Positions 23,281-35,934 of a DNA stretch of 64,000 nucleotides are shown piece by piece (the stretch's first letter is position 1; each line of letters begins with the position of its first letter). The stretch is from assembly GCA_014898425.1 (NCBI GenBank), contig RCSZ01000006.1, forward strand, positions 868,001-932,000, given 5' to 3'. The position numbers and the translations under genes were made by a program. Under the pieces are notes generated by a model. The model saw only the letters and a program-made list of their open reading frames with translations. It did not search any database and was not told the DNA's origin. The DNA comes from Botryotinia globosa. Lineage: Eukaryota; Ascomycota; Leotiomycetes; Helotiales; Sclerotiniaceae.

Positions 23281-23766
23281 GGTCATGGATTTTATTGGGG
23301 GATGATTAGTTGATTAGTTGTTGAATTGTGTAATTGTTGAATTGTTCGTGATATACATATAGCTGCGATGATGGTACAAGAGGTGTCGGAGAGTGAAGAC
23401 AGGAGGTAGGGAAAAGAATGAAGTGAGAAGTGAGGAGTGAGAAATGAAAGTCGAATGAGGAATCGAATGCTAGTGGTATGATTGTTGATCTTGATTATCA
23501 TAACTACCTGCCTCCACCTACTCATTATATCCAAAAAGACACTAGCAAACCCCGCAGAGCTTCAATGGTTCAAAGCTTCACGACAGTCAGCCGGACCAAA
23601 GCATTCCTAATTGGATATCTTTCTATCACGTGATCTTTCCATCAGATCCTTCACCGCTTACAAATTGGATGATTGTATGGCAATAATTTCCCCTCCATCA
23701 ATAGGAAAGAACAAATAACCCCTCCTTCATCTCCAAAACACTCTTCTTCAATCCTCATTCACCACC
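23281..23766. promoter_or_regulatory. Divergent promoter region (PRELI / WRS1) with ATCACGTGAT
   Basis: 486 bp between two divergent starts. The perfect palindrome ATCACGTGAT lies at 23625-23634, about 130 bp before the WRS1 start. A C/T-rich leader ends in TCACCACCATGA, a strong fungal start context. Confidence 0.55.
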
Positions 23767-25350
23767 ATGACAGACGCGGATCCCACTGTCGCTGCCAGTC
23801 TGGCAAACAATGCTCCTACCAGTAAACAAACCGTCGATCCATACAATGTTGCCGGAGAAATTGGCGCAGACGGAATCGCAAAAGCTATCAATTATTTGAC
23901 TTTGATCGATGAGTTTGGAACCAAGAAAATTGAGGAGGCGGATTTGAAGAGATTCGAGGAGGTAACTGGTCATAAACCTCATAGATTTATGAGAAGAGGA
24001 ATTGTCTTCAGTCATCGTGATTTACATCTTATGTTGGATCGCCATGAGAAGGGAGAACCATTCTTCATGTATACGGGGCGAGGACCCAGTAGTGATAGTA
24101 TGCATATTGGACATACTGTTCCTTTTGAATTTACAAAGTAAGTTTGGTTTGAGTTCTCAAAAGGGTTCAGCTTCGCGCATTCTCGGAGCATTAGAAGCAT
24201 GTTACAAAATATGCAATTTTTTCGAATCATACTGATGACTCATTCACAGATGGTTACAAGATGTGTTCGATGTTCCATTGATCATCATGCTTACGGATGA
24301 CGAGAAATATATCTTCTCGGAGAAACGCACAATTGAGGAAGTTCAAAGTTATACCAACAGTAATGCGAAGGATATCATTGCTGTTGGATTCGACCCCAAG
24401 AAGACATTCATCTTTAGCGATTATGATTACATGGGGGGAGCATTTTACAAGAACGTTACCCGAATTTCCAAGCACGTTACATTGAACGTCGCACGAGCTG
24501 TCTTTGGCTTCAATGATAGGTAAAAGATTACAACCTCAAATACCTGGACTTTACTAACAATTCTAGTTCCTGCATAGGCAAAATCCATTTCGGAGCTGTT
24601 CAAGGCGCAACATCCTTCGCTAACTCCTTCCCACACATCTTCGGCACTGATGAATCCAAAACTACTCAGATTCCCTCCCTGATTCCTTGCGCCATTGATC
24701 AAGATCCTTATTTCCGTATGACCCGCGATGTAGCCGCTCGTCTCCATTATGCCAAACCCGCACTTATTCATGCTCGTTTCCTCGACGCTCTTCAAGGTCC
24801 CGGTTCCAAAATGAGCGCTTCGGTCGACACCTCTGCAATCTTTATGTACGATGAACCCAACAAGATTAAGAATAAAATCAACAGATATGCATTCAGTGGT
24901 GGACAAGTCAGCGAGCAAGAACAAAGAGAAAAAGGAGGCGATACAGAAAAAGACGTTTCGTATCAATATTTGACATTTTTCTTAGAAGATGACGAGGAAT
25001 TAGAAAGTATCAAGAAAGCATATAGATCTGGAGAAATGCTTACAGGAGAATTAAAAGCAAGATGTATTCAGGAATTACAAAAATACGTCAAGGCATTCCA
25101 GGAGAGAAGAGCAAAAATCACAGATGAGGTTGTGGCGGACTTTTTCGCCAGAAAGGAGTTGGTTTGGGGTGGAAACCCAAATGCTAACAAGGCTGCTCCT
25201 GCTGCTGGAGAGGATGCTACAAGCGGAGAAGGTGTTGAGGGACGTGGAGATGGTACGGGAAAATTGACGAAGAATCAGGAGAAGAAATTAGCCAAGATGA
25301 AGGCAATTGAGGAGAAAAAGAAGGCTGCTAAGGCTGCTGGTGGAGTCTAA
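23767..25350 (+). CDS. WRS1: Tryptophanyl-tRNA synthetase, cytosolic
   Basis: Exons 23767..24137, 24250..24519 and 24567..25350 give 474 residues. The class I signature region reads [23 protein letters not shown], then [19 protein letters not shown] and [11 protein letters not shown]. The KMSAS motif sits in [18 protein letters not shown], the classical eukaryotic/archaeal-type TrpRS form; the bacterial/mitochondrial enzyme has a different layout. It charges tRNA-Trp. An N-terminal 60 residues without mitochondrial character and a Lys-rich C-terminal tail ([22 protein letters not shown]) are typical of the cytosolic fungal enzyme. Intron 1 is 112 nt and intron 2 is 47 nt. Confidence 0.96.
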
Positions 25351-26430
25351 ATCACAGGATTAGAAGTGGCCGGAGAATGAGTGCTTAGTGTCCTTCAGGG
25401 ACGTTAGTGGAAGAAGTTCGATGAAAATATGATGAGATACGAATGATATACATGATGCGAGCTACACAATTCAATACCCAAATCTAGCTTTCTGGTTTCC
25501 ATCTTCTATCCTCTGTTCTCTACGTTTGCTTGACGTTGATTTTCTTTTTAATATGAGCAACGCAATGAGATTTGAATTGAAAGAAGAAGAACATAGACCA
25601 AAAGTTTACGACATGCGAAAGGAATATGCGAAGATGTCTAACGTCTGTCCCTGTGTCCCGAGACGCAGCCTGTAACGAGACAGATCTGTAATTTTGGAAT
25701 CATAACTTCTTTCAAAACGAATCTATGGAATTGCTATTAATGAAATATTTTATTTAACTATTTCTTTATAGAAAGATTATTTAACAAATAAGAAAAAGAG
25801 TATAATTGATTCTACTATCAATTATTTTAATTATATGTGTATTAATCGCTATTTTTATTATTTATCATTATTTAACTATAACTATTAAAATCTTTTTCTA
25901 ATTCTAAGTATACTATAAAAATTCCTATCTCGAAATAATAAAATTCTAAATTTTGAAGATATATAGAATAGGAAAGGATGAATTCCAGGAGTTACTCTGA
26001 TATAGAGAGATAGTCTTTTGTTTTATTGCTTAGTGATTCTTATTAACCGAGTTATAGTTTACTAAATTTACATCCAGGCTCGCTAAACTTCACCCAACCT
26101 TGGAATCACTAGATCCTCATGTGTAATCACATGTGTGGTATAAGAGTAGGCTGCTCCAGCTATCTGCAATAGCGAATCTTAGAATTTTTCATTCTGCATT
26201 TTCTCTTGTACTTATGAATAACGCTTAATAAAGAGAAGGCTTAGAGTCAATATTCTCACCATTACAATAACTATGTGAGGGTGCTGGAAATACAATCGTC
26301 TCAATCTTGAAGATCTAATCGTTCGAAATCCTCAGCCATGTATACAACCTTGTCACAACTCGAACCTTAGTTTTATAAATAAAGATATCTATTATCTACT
26401 CTTTTCATCTACTTTATTGAAATAATAATA
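25351..26430. other. Intergenic, AT-rich island (left flank of NLR relic)
   Basis: The first 350 bp is the 3' flank of WRS1. From about 25730 the base composition shifts abruptly to A/T-rich with many TATT/TTTA words and no open frame. It looks like RIP-mutated repetitive DNA leading into the NLR relic. No transposon protein could be read from it. Confidence 0.6.
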
Positions 26431-29045
26431 GCAGAGGCTTTCGGAATTATTTCTAGTGTTATTGTAGTTATTGATTCTTCTATCAAAATTGCCTCACAAC
26501 ACTCCGAATACTATATAAATTTCAAGAATGCTCAAGACGATGATTAAACGTCTCTAAAGTGAGATTCAAGAATTAAAAGCAATACTAGAGAAGGTTCATT
26601 CAATATGCAATACCGGTAGTTCAGATGGTATAAGACTGCAAGATCCGCAGGGCTTGCGTAAGGGAGTCGAAGACTGCCAGGAGCAGCTCCGCCAGCTGGA
26701 GGCAAAACTTGAGCCTCGAGGGGAAAACAAATTAATGAGTCGCTGTGGTATACGCGCCTTGAGATGGCCTTTCAAGAGTAATGAGATGGACAGTATTATA
26801 GAGAAACTCGGATATTGCAAGGATAACCTATTTTCCAGTCTCCAAGTCGACCAAGAGTTCGTAATTTCATTTGTATTTCAAATAGCAGAAGCTGACGATG
26901 ATACTTATAGGGTGCAAATTCTTAACATCCATCAAAAAATCGTACTTGATAAACTGCAATCTGTCAAAAATGCCGCGTTTGACTCCCACGATGATGAACA
27001 CAATGCCCGATGCTACCAAGGCACACAAGCGGAACTCATTCGGCGCATATACAGCTAATGGCGGGCACTGGCAAATATACAATCTCCCGCACTGTAGCCC
27101 AAAACTTTGTCGTCAAGGGAGAGCTTGGTGCCAGTTTTTTCTTTAAAAGGGGTAAAAGCGATTGTGGTTATGCAGGAATGTTTTTTACAATAATTGTTAC
27201 TCAGTTCGTTTAAAAACAATCTTTTTTAGTATTACATGTTTGAAATATAATTGAAACTAATCTAAGAATCTTTAGGAAGACTTTGAGGTATCAATTTGAT
27301 ACACTTGTCTTGCGATTGTTATAAAAGTTACAAATCTATTCTTAGAAATCTTGTAATATAGTGATTGTGGTTGATGCTTTTGATAAGTGTGATCAAGAAG
27401 AGAAAGTTAAAACTATTATTAGCCTTTTGTTATAAGTATAATACGTTATATTAGTATATATCCTATTCTTTTTGACAAGCAGGCCAGAGCATCCGATTCG
27501 CTTGGACTTTGAGAATATACACCATCAACATGCAAGATTGAATCTCTACCAAATTTCAGAGTCAATTCTTAAGGCGGATATCTCTCTGTTTCTAGAACAC
27601 AAACTGGCAGTAATCCGAGAAGATTACAACAGATCAGTTACTCAAAGCCGGCAATTACGCGCGAATTGGGCAGCTCACGAAGTTGTTCAAAATTTAGCTG
27701 GAATGGCTATGCCATTATTTATTTTTGCTACAACTGTCTGCCGGTTCATCAATGACCGAAAATGCGGGCAACCGAAGGATCAGCTTGCCAAGGTTCTGAA
27801 ATACCAGAATAGAAACCAAGCGTCTAAACTTGATGCAACTTATCTTCCAGTCCTAGATCAGCTACTCGTCGAAGTTACTCTTTCGGAGAGAATAGATCTA
27901 TTAGAAGACTTCAAGCAAGTCGTTGGATCAACCGTCATTCTTGCTAGCCCTCTTTCCACTACTTCTCTCGATCGACTCCTTGGAGTTCCTGAAGGTACAG
28001 TTGACAGCAGAACATATCTCCACTCCGTTCTAAGCATCTCCTCTCGTTCTGATCACCCTATACGACTGCTCCATTTGTCGTTCCGGCACTTTCTCAATGA
28101 TACTGAGAAGCGCGAGACGAATCCCTTTACCCATGAGAAGTTAGCGACCCGATGTATTGAACTCTTATCGACGGGCGAACATCTCAAAAAAGATATTTGC
28201 AATCTTCGGACACTAGAAAAGCCACGAGCAGATATTGATAAACAAACGATAGATTTTCACCTACCAGCCGAAATTCGATATGCTTGCCAGTATTGGGGAT
28301 ACCACTTGAAGGGAAGCGGAAGTAGTATATACGATGGCGATCAAGTCCACAATTTCCTCAAGTGTCATTTTCTTCACTGGCTTGAATCATTAAGCTTGAT
28401 TGGAAGGCTACGAGAAAGTATTGGTATGGTAGAGAGCTTGATGGCTATAATAGACGTATGTCACTCGTACTCTCAACTACAAGTATCTACTAAATATAAA
28501 TTTTAAGCCCATAAAAGGCAGCGAAATATCTAAGTTCCTCTACGATGCAAACCTTAGAAGCCCTTTATCCTCAACTATTACTCTATAATTGACTCGTCGC
28601 CCCTCCAACTCTACTCCTCTGCACTTATCTTCGCTCCAAAAGAAAGCATCATTCGAAATGCATTCCATAATTACACTCCTGATTGGATTCTACAGGAGCC
28701 AAATACAGCTCTGGGATATAGCTACAGGCACATTGCAACAGATGATCGAAAAGTATAGCAATTGGGTTAATTTAATCGCTTTTCGGCCAACTCGAAGCTG
28801 CTAGCATCAGCATCGGACGATCACACAATCAAGATCTGGGATATAGCTATAGGCATATTACAGCATACACTCGAAGACCATATTGGCGCAAGAAATTTAT
28901 CACTTGATATCACAAACTCAATATTAATTATCGACATTGGCTACTTTAGGTTAAATATAAACAGCAATATCCCTTTGCTTTCATCTTTTCAAGAAATAAA
29001 TAGTAAAAGCCACTATCAAAGATTAAATATCAATAAGTCTTAAGT
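26431..29045 (+). pseudogene. Decayed NACHT-WD40 NLR/STAND receptor
   Basis: Fragments in family order are spread over three frames. An N-terminal helical domain (FGIISSVIVVIDSSIKIAS, about 26437) continues as EIQELKAILEKVHSI and RWPFKSNEMDSIIEKLGYC (26570-26840). Then FDSHDDEHNARCYQGT, a Walker A region reading GTGKYT (about 27064-27081), GELGASFFFKRGKSD, and a Walker B region reading VVDAFDKCD (about 27369-27394). A long open stretch from 27472 to 28506 (ANWAAHEVVQNLAGMAMPLF, KLDATYLPVLDQL, LLHLSFRHFL, PAEIRYACQYW) follows. SSPLQLYSSALIFAPK, about two WD repeats ending IKIWDI, and LSLDITNS near 28900 end it. At least four frameshifts and several stops break it; one stop (about 26551, CAA-like to TAA) is a C-to-T change. 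Most WD repeats are gone. Intact homologues act in non-self recognition and cell death. Confidence 0.85.
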
Positions 29046-29960
29046 AATATGAAATAATCGGAACCTTCTTTAATTATCATTCGACTTCCAACCTGAAATC
29101 TTTACTATTTTGTATATCAGCTTGAAATTTGCTATTAAATATTAATATAGAAAACTTTTTATTATTGGAATAAAACATCTATATAATAATATTTTTTAAT
29201 AAAGTTAGTTTGTTTTCAAAAATATTTATTATATCCATGTATAAATATCATCTTCTCCTTAATATTTATTTGATAATCGAGCTAGAAGAGAGACGTGGGG
29301 AGAGCTACACTTATATACTATTGTGGATTATATCAGATTCTTCTATACCTTTCAAACTTACATTGTTCTTGGCTAGTCCAGTTGTGTAGGAAGCGACTTA
29401 CATACAGACTGTGACTGGCTGTCGCGGTAATGCGCTAAAATTAATATGATTAATGTCAGTCATTCCCGAGGTCTTGGCAAACTACTAGTCCGTGCTTTAA
29501 GCTATATATATACTTAGTCATTTAGTACCTAGTCATATATATCATTTCATTAAGATTATTATAGCTATACTAATACTAATCGCGATCAAGGATCGCTTGA
29601 TTGAAGAAAGTATTAGCCTTTGTAGTGATATTATATTATATAGTATACTATGATTACTACAATATTAAGAATAAGTTTTTAATATTTTACTAAACTCGGA
29701 AACCTCCCTCTAATCATTTTACAAGTTTAAAAAAAGAAAGACTTTATAATGATATTATAAATCGAGAAGTTTTAATATAGTGTAAAAAGAGACTTTCGAT
29801 AAATATAAAAGAATAGTGAGAATATAATAATAATCTTCGGAAATGATAAGTCAGGAGGAGTGCTCTGAGAGGCATGAAATACAATTGTAGATAAAACAAA
29901 TGGAAATTTTAATATAGCTAATGATTTAAAATCATTTAAACTCAAAAGTACCTACGATTT
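29046..29960. other. AT-rich island (right flank of NLR relic)
   Basis: Strongly A/T-biased sequence with TATA, ATTA and TTAA words and no open frame, ending near 29960 where composition returns to normal. A short GC-normal patch lies at about 29330-29500. It is presumed RIP-affected repeat DNA; no element could be named. Confidence 0.6.
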
Positions 29961-30740
29961 ATCTCGTTATAGTGTGCGTCTCAGAACACCGGGATAGATG
30001 TTCCTCTAAAGATAGATGAAGGAAATACCTAGGGTTCTAGTCATCCATTCTCTGATCTATTCTTCATCCCATCTCCCTAGGTATCCTATATTTAGATAGC
30101 TAGGTAGCTAGGTATTCATCAAATCTATAAATACCTACGTCCATATACCCGTGATCTACGCATACCCCATACCCCATACTTCATATTCACTTTCTTCCTT
30201 CCTTTCCCCTTGGTCTTCTTTATAGCGAAAAGTTGATGGCTAAAAATAGATATTTATCAAGGTTGGTAGGTTGGTAGGTAGTCATATCCTTTCACAGGTT
30301 CATGAGCATGGCTGGAATCAAAGTTGTAGTTGTAGTTGTACTCATAGTTGTCCCTTTCCTTGTGGGTATGATCATTATTATCATCATCGTCTTAGCAATA
30401 GTAGTAACAATAGCAAGAGTATTCAATATATTTTTCCTCGTATTCATGATCACATCTAGCCACACTTACTCTCATAATCATAACCCCAATCCTGTCTATT
30501 CTTCTCTTCTCTAGCAATACTCTACCCACATCTTTTCCTTGTGCCTACCCTTTCTTCCACTCCACCTCCTACTCCAACTCCCACCTCAAAGAAGCAGGAC
30601 AGTATAGCAATATACCATACCACACCACACAATAAACCAAAACAAACCCACACAAAATCAAACGAAAGAATCTGATTCACAATACATACATCCATCCACC
30701 TACCTAGCTTGCAGATATCATTCACAATATATACACACTT

Positions 30741-30772
30741 ACATCCATCCATCCATCCATCCATTCATTCAT
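30741..30772. repeat. (catc)n microsatellite
   Basis: Five to six tandem catc units followed by cattcattcat variants. Confidence 0.9.
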
Positions 30773-30894
30773 AAAATCTACTCATAACCTCATTCACATT
30801 TTCCGCACATGTATTTATCTACCCAGAAATTCATTCATACATACGCCGATTCATACATCATCACATCTAGGTTTTTCTAATTAGCGAATACATA

Positions 30895-30921
30895 CACTCA
30901 CACTCACACTCACACTCACAC
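30895..30921. repeat. (cactca)n microsatellite
   Basis: About 4.5 tandem copies of cactca. Confidence 0.9.
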
Positions 30922-32065
30922 CCATACTAACCTAATACATAATACTGCATTCAAATCTGTGAATACTTCTCCTCTTCTCACTAAATGATTCATAAATGAT
31001 TCATAAGTCATTTATACCATTCATACTATTCATTAATTCCCAATCCCAACTTGCATTTTCGATTCCCCCCCTGCCCTCCAAACTATTACTCACCCCAAAC
31101 CACCGTACCTCACCATACTATATCATACCATACCATCATACATACTCCATACACATTTCCGAATCATCAAGTACGCACTCGCACTCGCACTAACAGTATT
31201 ACCGTATTCCTACATACATACATATCACGAGATATTTAATACTTTTACACATTAACTCTCGATTTACCCGTTCGATTCCTAATGATTTGATATTTGATAT
31301 TTGATATTTCATACTTAATACTTGTTTTCCACTTCTCATTTGTTATTGGTTTTGCCCTCGACTTGGCTGTGAATGGGATTTCAATAACGATTTGAATAAT
31401 AATTTGAATAACGATTTGAACAGCTGGTACAAAGGGAATGTGACTGGAACTTTGATTATTATTATATTATACATACATACATACATACTTATCGACGCCG
31501 AGTCACTACTACTTTTCGAATACGTTATTGTTGCGTCGTGGGAATATACACACGTCTTTCTTTATTTATTATCAGTTTATGCACTGAGTGGCATGCATTC
31601 CGAGACGACTCACAGCTGGCTTTTCTGTGTTCATATCTTACTTGCTACGCAAAGGCCGTGCCGATATATTTTGCTGAAGGTAGAGTTTACTTGCTCTTTG
31701 CAAACTACACACGGTACAGAGTGAGAGAACTTTAACAAATATGGGTAAAAATATCAACGCAAGGATGGCGCCCAAGTCATGGGTTGTATGCACAAAGCCT
31801 GAGGGTAAAATTATGAACAGCAAAACTTCTGTCAAAGCCGATAAGTAAGCGCATATTATTTTCCCTTTGTTTTTGATATTCCTCGAGCTCTTCTTGTTTT
31901 CATAATGTTAGAGGATGATGGATATTTGTACGGTTAAATTGAGCTTGCGGACACCGGTTAACAAGAATCACTCTCAGACGCGATATTACCCTCCTCGTTC
32001 TTCTCCTCCGTCACCGCATTACCCCTCCGGTACCATATATCATTATTACCGAGATTATCCTTAGC

Positions 32066-32989
32066 ATGTCGCCGGATACTTACCAGGATTTGTGCCGTAA
32101 GAACTGCAGATTGGAGAATCTGACAGAGGAACAACAATATCATTGGTTCGCTTGGTGGTGTAAAGAAATGGAGAAGAAAGAAATAATGAAAGGTGGTGGG
32201 AGATGGGTAGCTGCTGTTAGTGAGTATTTGCAAATTGGCCTTTGTGATGGAAATTACATGCGCTAATGTTATGATTATAGATTGGGAGAATGAAAGAATC
32301 AAAGAGATATGTGGTTGTCTTCGAGATCAACTACAAGGTCGGGGTCCTGTGTTCGAACTTCTTGACCAAGAAGGCGTCAACAGATTGAAATTACAAGTTG
32401 GTCAAAAAAAGCAACTCATAAAGCAGAATAAGATCTTGAAGGCGAAAGAAGATTTCATACGAGCGCAGGAGGATCAGAATACCTTGCAAGCGGACTGGTA
32501 TCTCAAGAACGATTGTACGTATAACCCCGGTAGGGTCCAAATAATGTGAGTCTGTACTGATCAACATTTCCAGGGAGATATGGTAGCGTCCCTGACTTTA
32601 TCATCCTCAACCCTAAGTCTGTGGTTGGGCAAGGATATCCGTTGGATGACTTTCTTAGGCCTTTCGACGACGACTTACAAAACCGGAATTCGACTTTCGA
32701 AACGGCCAGTACAATCTCAGCTCCCTCTACTCATTCTTCTTCTACTAGCCTGACCACTTGGTCTAACTCTCCTACAATTACTTCCTCTACTATGCCACTT
32801 GGATATACAGATGAAGAGGAGAAAATTCTCAAGACAGTCAACGACTACAAAGCAACAAAGAAATTCGAGAAAATTGTAGCGTTCAAGAAAGCAATGCGAA
32901 ATAAGCTCGACAAATTGGATATGGCAGAGAGAGAGGGTAGATTGGTCAATGATTGGATGATGACTGACGCTATGGTGGAGGTATGTTGA
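32066..32989 (+). CDS. Hypothetical charged protein
   Basis: Exons 32066..32219, 32281..32514 and 32574..32989 join in frame (267 residues) with clean GT-AG introns of 61 and 59 nt. The family was not recognised. The N-terminal half is rich in W, Y and charged residues (EEQQYHWFAWWCKEMEKK, NWENERIKEICGCLRDQL), followed by a helical Lys/Gln/Glu stretch (KLQVGQKKQLIKQNKILKAKEDF) that could form a short coiled coil. The C-terminal half has a Ser/Thr-rich low-complexity linker (SAPSTHSSSTSLTTWS), then a second helical charged segment. There is no signal peptide or membrane segment. The start could instead be at 31741 through an extra exon (302 residues). Introns that all preserve phase are the main support for it being real. 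Confidence 0.6.
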
Positions 32990-34438
32990 GGGTAAGGAAA
33001 AACACTTTGAATAATGATCATTGTGAGGGTTTATCACATGTTCTCGTGATATTATGATAGCCGCGCGTGTAGTTTATGCATAAAGCATGAGCGGAGGACT
33101 TCCAACGCAACTTGTAATATTAGAATGAATTTAGAAGTTAGAATGAAGGAATATTTCAAGTGTTTACCTACCTATGTAGTAAGAATCTGTGCGAAGTAAG
33201 ATGCACTCTCAACGCGATCGGCGCATGTGAGACATGGTCCCGTGAAGTGGGGTAGATTCTTCTCTGTACTGGTCGTATATGCAAAGAGAAAAAAAAGCAA
33301 AAAAGTCAATGGTATGGACAACAGATGATCTCAGGGTAATTAGATGAAACGAAATTGGTCATGAAACTGGTTCAATCAGGCGTCAAATTTTGGATCCGTA
33401 AAGAGACATTTCCCGCTCGGCTGGTATGCGCTCAAATATGTAAGATACTATGTATGTGGTTTCCATGAAGCGCTGTAGGAGAGAAAGGACCAACCAAATG
33501 ACCGGGTCAAAGAGAGGCCGGGGGTGGAAGATGTATATATTGTGGCTTGTATTATCTGTATTCATGGATACTCAATGAAGTCTTGGATGAAAGAGGAAGA
33601 AGAAAAGGGGCGTATAATTATTATATGTTGTATGTTGTATTATAGGTAAATGGGTAATAAATTAGAAAAGCTGGAAGATATGACATGAAACATTCAGCCT
33701 TGCCTTATCCATTCTCTGCAACTGATTAAATAAAGGAATGTCATTGGTGAGATAAACGAGATCAAGGCTGAATTATTACCTAAGCTTCCCCCCACCTCCA
33801 CCACTTCCCGTTTTGATAGCTTAATTGATTAGGGAAACCAACAAGGCGGAAAAGAAGTATGATTGACCCTTTGATTGAAGCCTTTGGAGGGAATATACGG
33901 AGTAGAAGTGAAGAAACAAAGACAACTTTGAATACATAAATTCATTCAATTGGTCCTATCATTATTATCATCTTATATCACTGTTATCATCTTATATTAC
34001 GGAGTATAACATTATCAGTATTCATTCGATTATTTAATCAATCAATCAATCATCCACCCATCCACCCATCCATCCATCCACCCATCCATCCATCCATCCA
34101 TCCATCCATCCTCTCTCCTCCCCACCTTGGTCACCTTGGACCCCAAATTTTCCCTGCTGTGCCTCTTCCCGCAAGACCCATCATAATCATAAACTTGAGA
34201 AATCCAAAAGCCAACCTCACTTCCTTGTCGGCGGCTAGGGAGATCATATCGTACGAACGAAGTAGAACAAACACTTTCTCAATCCTCCTACTTATATTCT
34301 TTCTCTGACTTATAATTGATTGTGTCACATTCCTTTTCAACAAGCAAAGCGTCTTATTTCTTCCGCCTCAACCAAATTGGACATATCTCATCAATACCAT
34401 CAAAAAAGTTACGCGTCTGCAGATCCGAATTAGAAACC
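32990..34438. other. Intergenic; MAPK promoter and leader
   Basis: No gene was seen on either strand. The last 400 bp is the upstream region of the MAP kinase and includes a tetranucleotide tract at 34036-34110. Confidence 0.5.
34036..34110. repeat. Pyrimidine-rich tetranucleotide tract (atca/catc/caccc variants)
   Basis: Consecutive atca units run into catc and cacc/catc variants, ending at a C/T tract about 330 bp upstream of the MAPK start. It is a likely length-polymorphic element in the promoter or 5' leader. Confidence 0.9.
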
Positions 34439-35934
34439 ATGGCAGACCTTCAAGGAAGAAAGGTCTTCAAGGTCTTCAATCAAGACTTTATCGTCGACGA
34501 GAGATACACAGTCACCAAGGAGCTTGGTCAAGGAGCTTATGGTATTGTTTGGTACGGCGTTACTTTCTTTCCGTCCCTACCTGCATATGCGCATGTCCGT
34601 ATCATGAACCTGTAACTAACATTCTTCTTTATGCCAGTGCTGCTACGAATGCTCAAACACAAGAAGGTGTCGCAATTAAGAAAGTTACAAATGTCTTCAG
34701 CAAGAAGATTTTGGCAAAGCGTGCGCTGCGTGAGATAAAGCTGTTACAACATTTCAGAGGTCATCGTAACGTATGCGACTCCTATCCTCGCGATGATAGT
34801 GGTGGGGTAGTTCTAACATGGCATAGATTACTTGCCTCTACGATATGGATATTCCTCGACCAGATAATTTCAATGAAACATATCTCTATGAAGGTAAGAT
34901 GGGTTTTCGAATTCTGTAACTCTTTGTTCCATGCTAATATCTTTTTCGCAGAGCTCATGGAGTGTGATCTCGCTGCTATCGTACGATCCGGTCAACCCCT
35001 CACTGATGCACATTTCCAATCTTTCATCTACCAAATCCTTTGTGGTCTAAAATATATTCATTCTGCGAATGTTCTTCATCGCGATTTGAAGCCCGGTAAT
35101 TTGCTGGTCAATGCCGACTGCGAGTTGAAGATTTGTGATTTTGGTCTTGCTAGAGGGTTCTCTGTCGACCCTGAAGAGAATGCTGGATACATGACCGAAT
35201 ATGTTGCTACAAGATGGTATCGTGCCCCTGAAATTATGTTGAGCTTCCAGAGCTATACAAAAGCTAGTAAGTTACGCATCCATTGGTGGGAAAAGAAGAT
35301 CGGGCGCTGACGTAAATTAGTCGATGTATGGTCAGTAGGATGTATTCTCGCAGAATTGCTAGGCGGCCGTCCTTTCTTTAAAGGTAGAGATTATGTCGAT
35401 CAACTCAACCAAATTTTACATATTCTTGGTACACCAAATGAAGAAACTCTATCAAGAATTGGATCCCCACGAGCACAGGAATACGTTCGAAACCTCCCAC
35501 ATATGGCGAAGCGACCCTTCACAACTTTATTCCCCAACGCCAACCCCGATGCGCTTGACCTCCTTGATCACATGTTAGCATTTGACCCATCTTCCCGTAT
35601 CGATGTCGAAACTGCTCTCGAACACCCATACCTCCAAATTTGGCATGATGCCTCTGATGAGCCTGGATGCCCAACAACATTTAACTTCGATTTTGAGGTT
35701 GTGGAAGATGTAGGCGAGATTAGAAAGTTGATCTTGGAAGAAGTTCACAGATTTAGACAACATGTCCGTGTTCAACCTGGTCAACAAGGTCAAAGCAATG
35801 GTCCTCAAGTACCAATACCACAAGAGCAAGCAAGCTGGCGTGCTGAGGATCCAAGACCACAAGAAGCTCATGGACAAGGACCAAATGATCTCGAACAAGA
35901 TTTACAAGGTGGTTTGGATGCTATGCGATCGTAG
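34439..35934 (+). CDS. SLT2: Cell-wall-integrity MAP kinase (Slt2/Mps1/Bmp3 type)
   Basis: Five exons (34439..34551, 34638..34770, 34827..34893, 34952..35266, 35321..35934) join in frame to 413 residues. The Gly-rich loop is [10 protein letters not shown], the ATP-binding Lys is in VAIKKV, the catalytic loop is [11 protein letters not shown], then DFG and the dual phosphorylation site TEY (about 186-188) in [16 protein letters not shown]. The [23 protein letters not shown] start and a Gln/Pro-rich tail after the kinase core are typical of the Slt2 subfamily. This is the third MAPK of filamentous fungi (Bmp3 in Botrytis, Mps1 in Magnaporthe), acting downstream of Pkc1-Bck1-Mkk in wall stress and host penetration. 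The ATG has good context (AACCATGG). It is convergent with the aminodeoxychorismate lyase gene. Confidence 0.97.

Larger units (their letters stand above)
29961..32065. other. Intergenic with microsatellites; possible upstream exon
   Basis: Low-complexity DNA rich in CATC, CATA and ACTCAC words; short open frames here are low-complexity readings. An ATG at 31741 opens 104 nt ending in AA|GTAAGC at 31844, which would splice in frame to an acceptor (CCTTAG) at 32064. That would add 35 residues to the downstream gene, but the 220-nt intron is long for this window, so it is not included in the CDS. Confidence 0.45.

Noticed and set aside
23317..23360. Alternating ttgttgaatt/ttgattagttg words
   Set aside because: A short degenerate local repeat in promoter DNA, without further structure.
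29500..29960. Possible transposon remnant
   Set aside because: The AT bias is strong, but no terminal repeats, target duplications or protein fragments could be read, so no element is named.
30302..30514. Small hydrophobic plus-strand frame (Val/Ile-rich, one membrane-like segment)
   Set aside because: It lies in low-complexity DNA where gtagtt repeats encode Val; no start-context or family support.
31260..31300. gttcgattcct resembling a tRNA B box
   Set aside because: No matching A box, acceptor stem or cloverleaf could be built around it.
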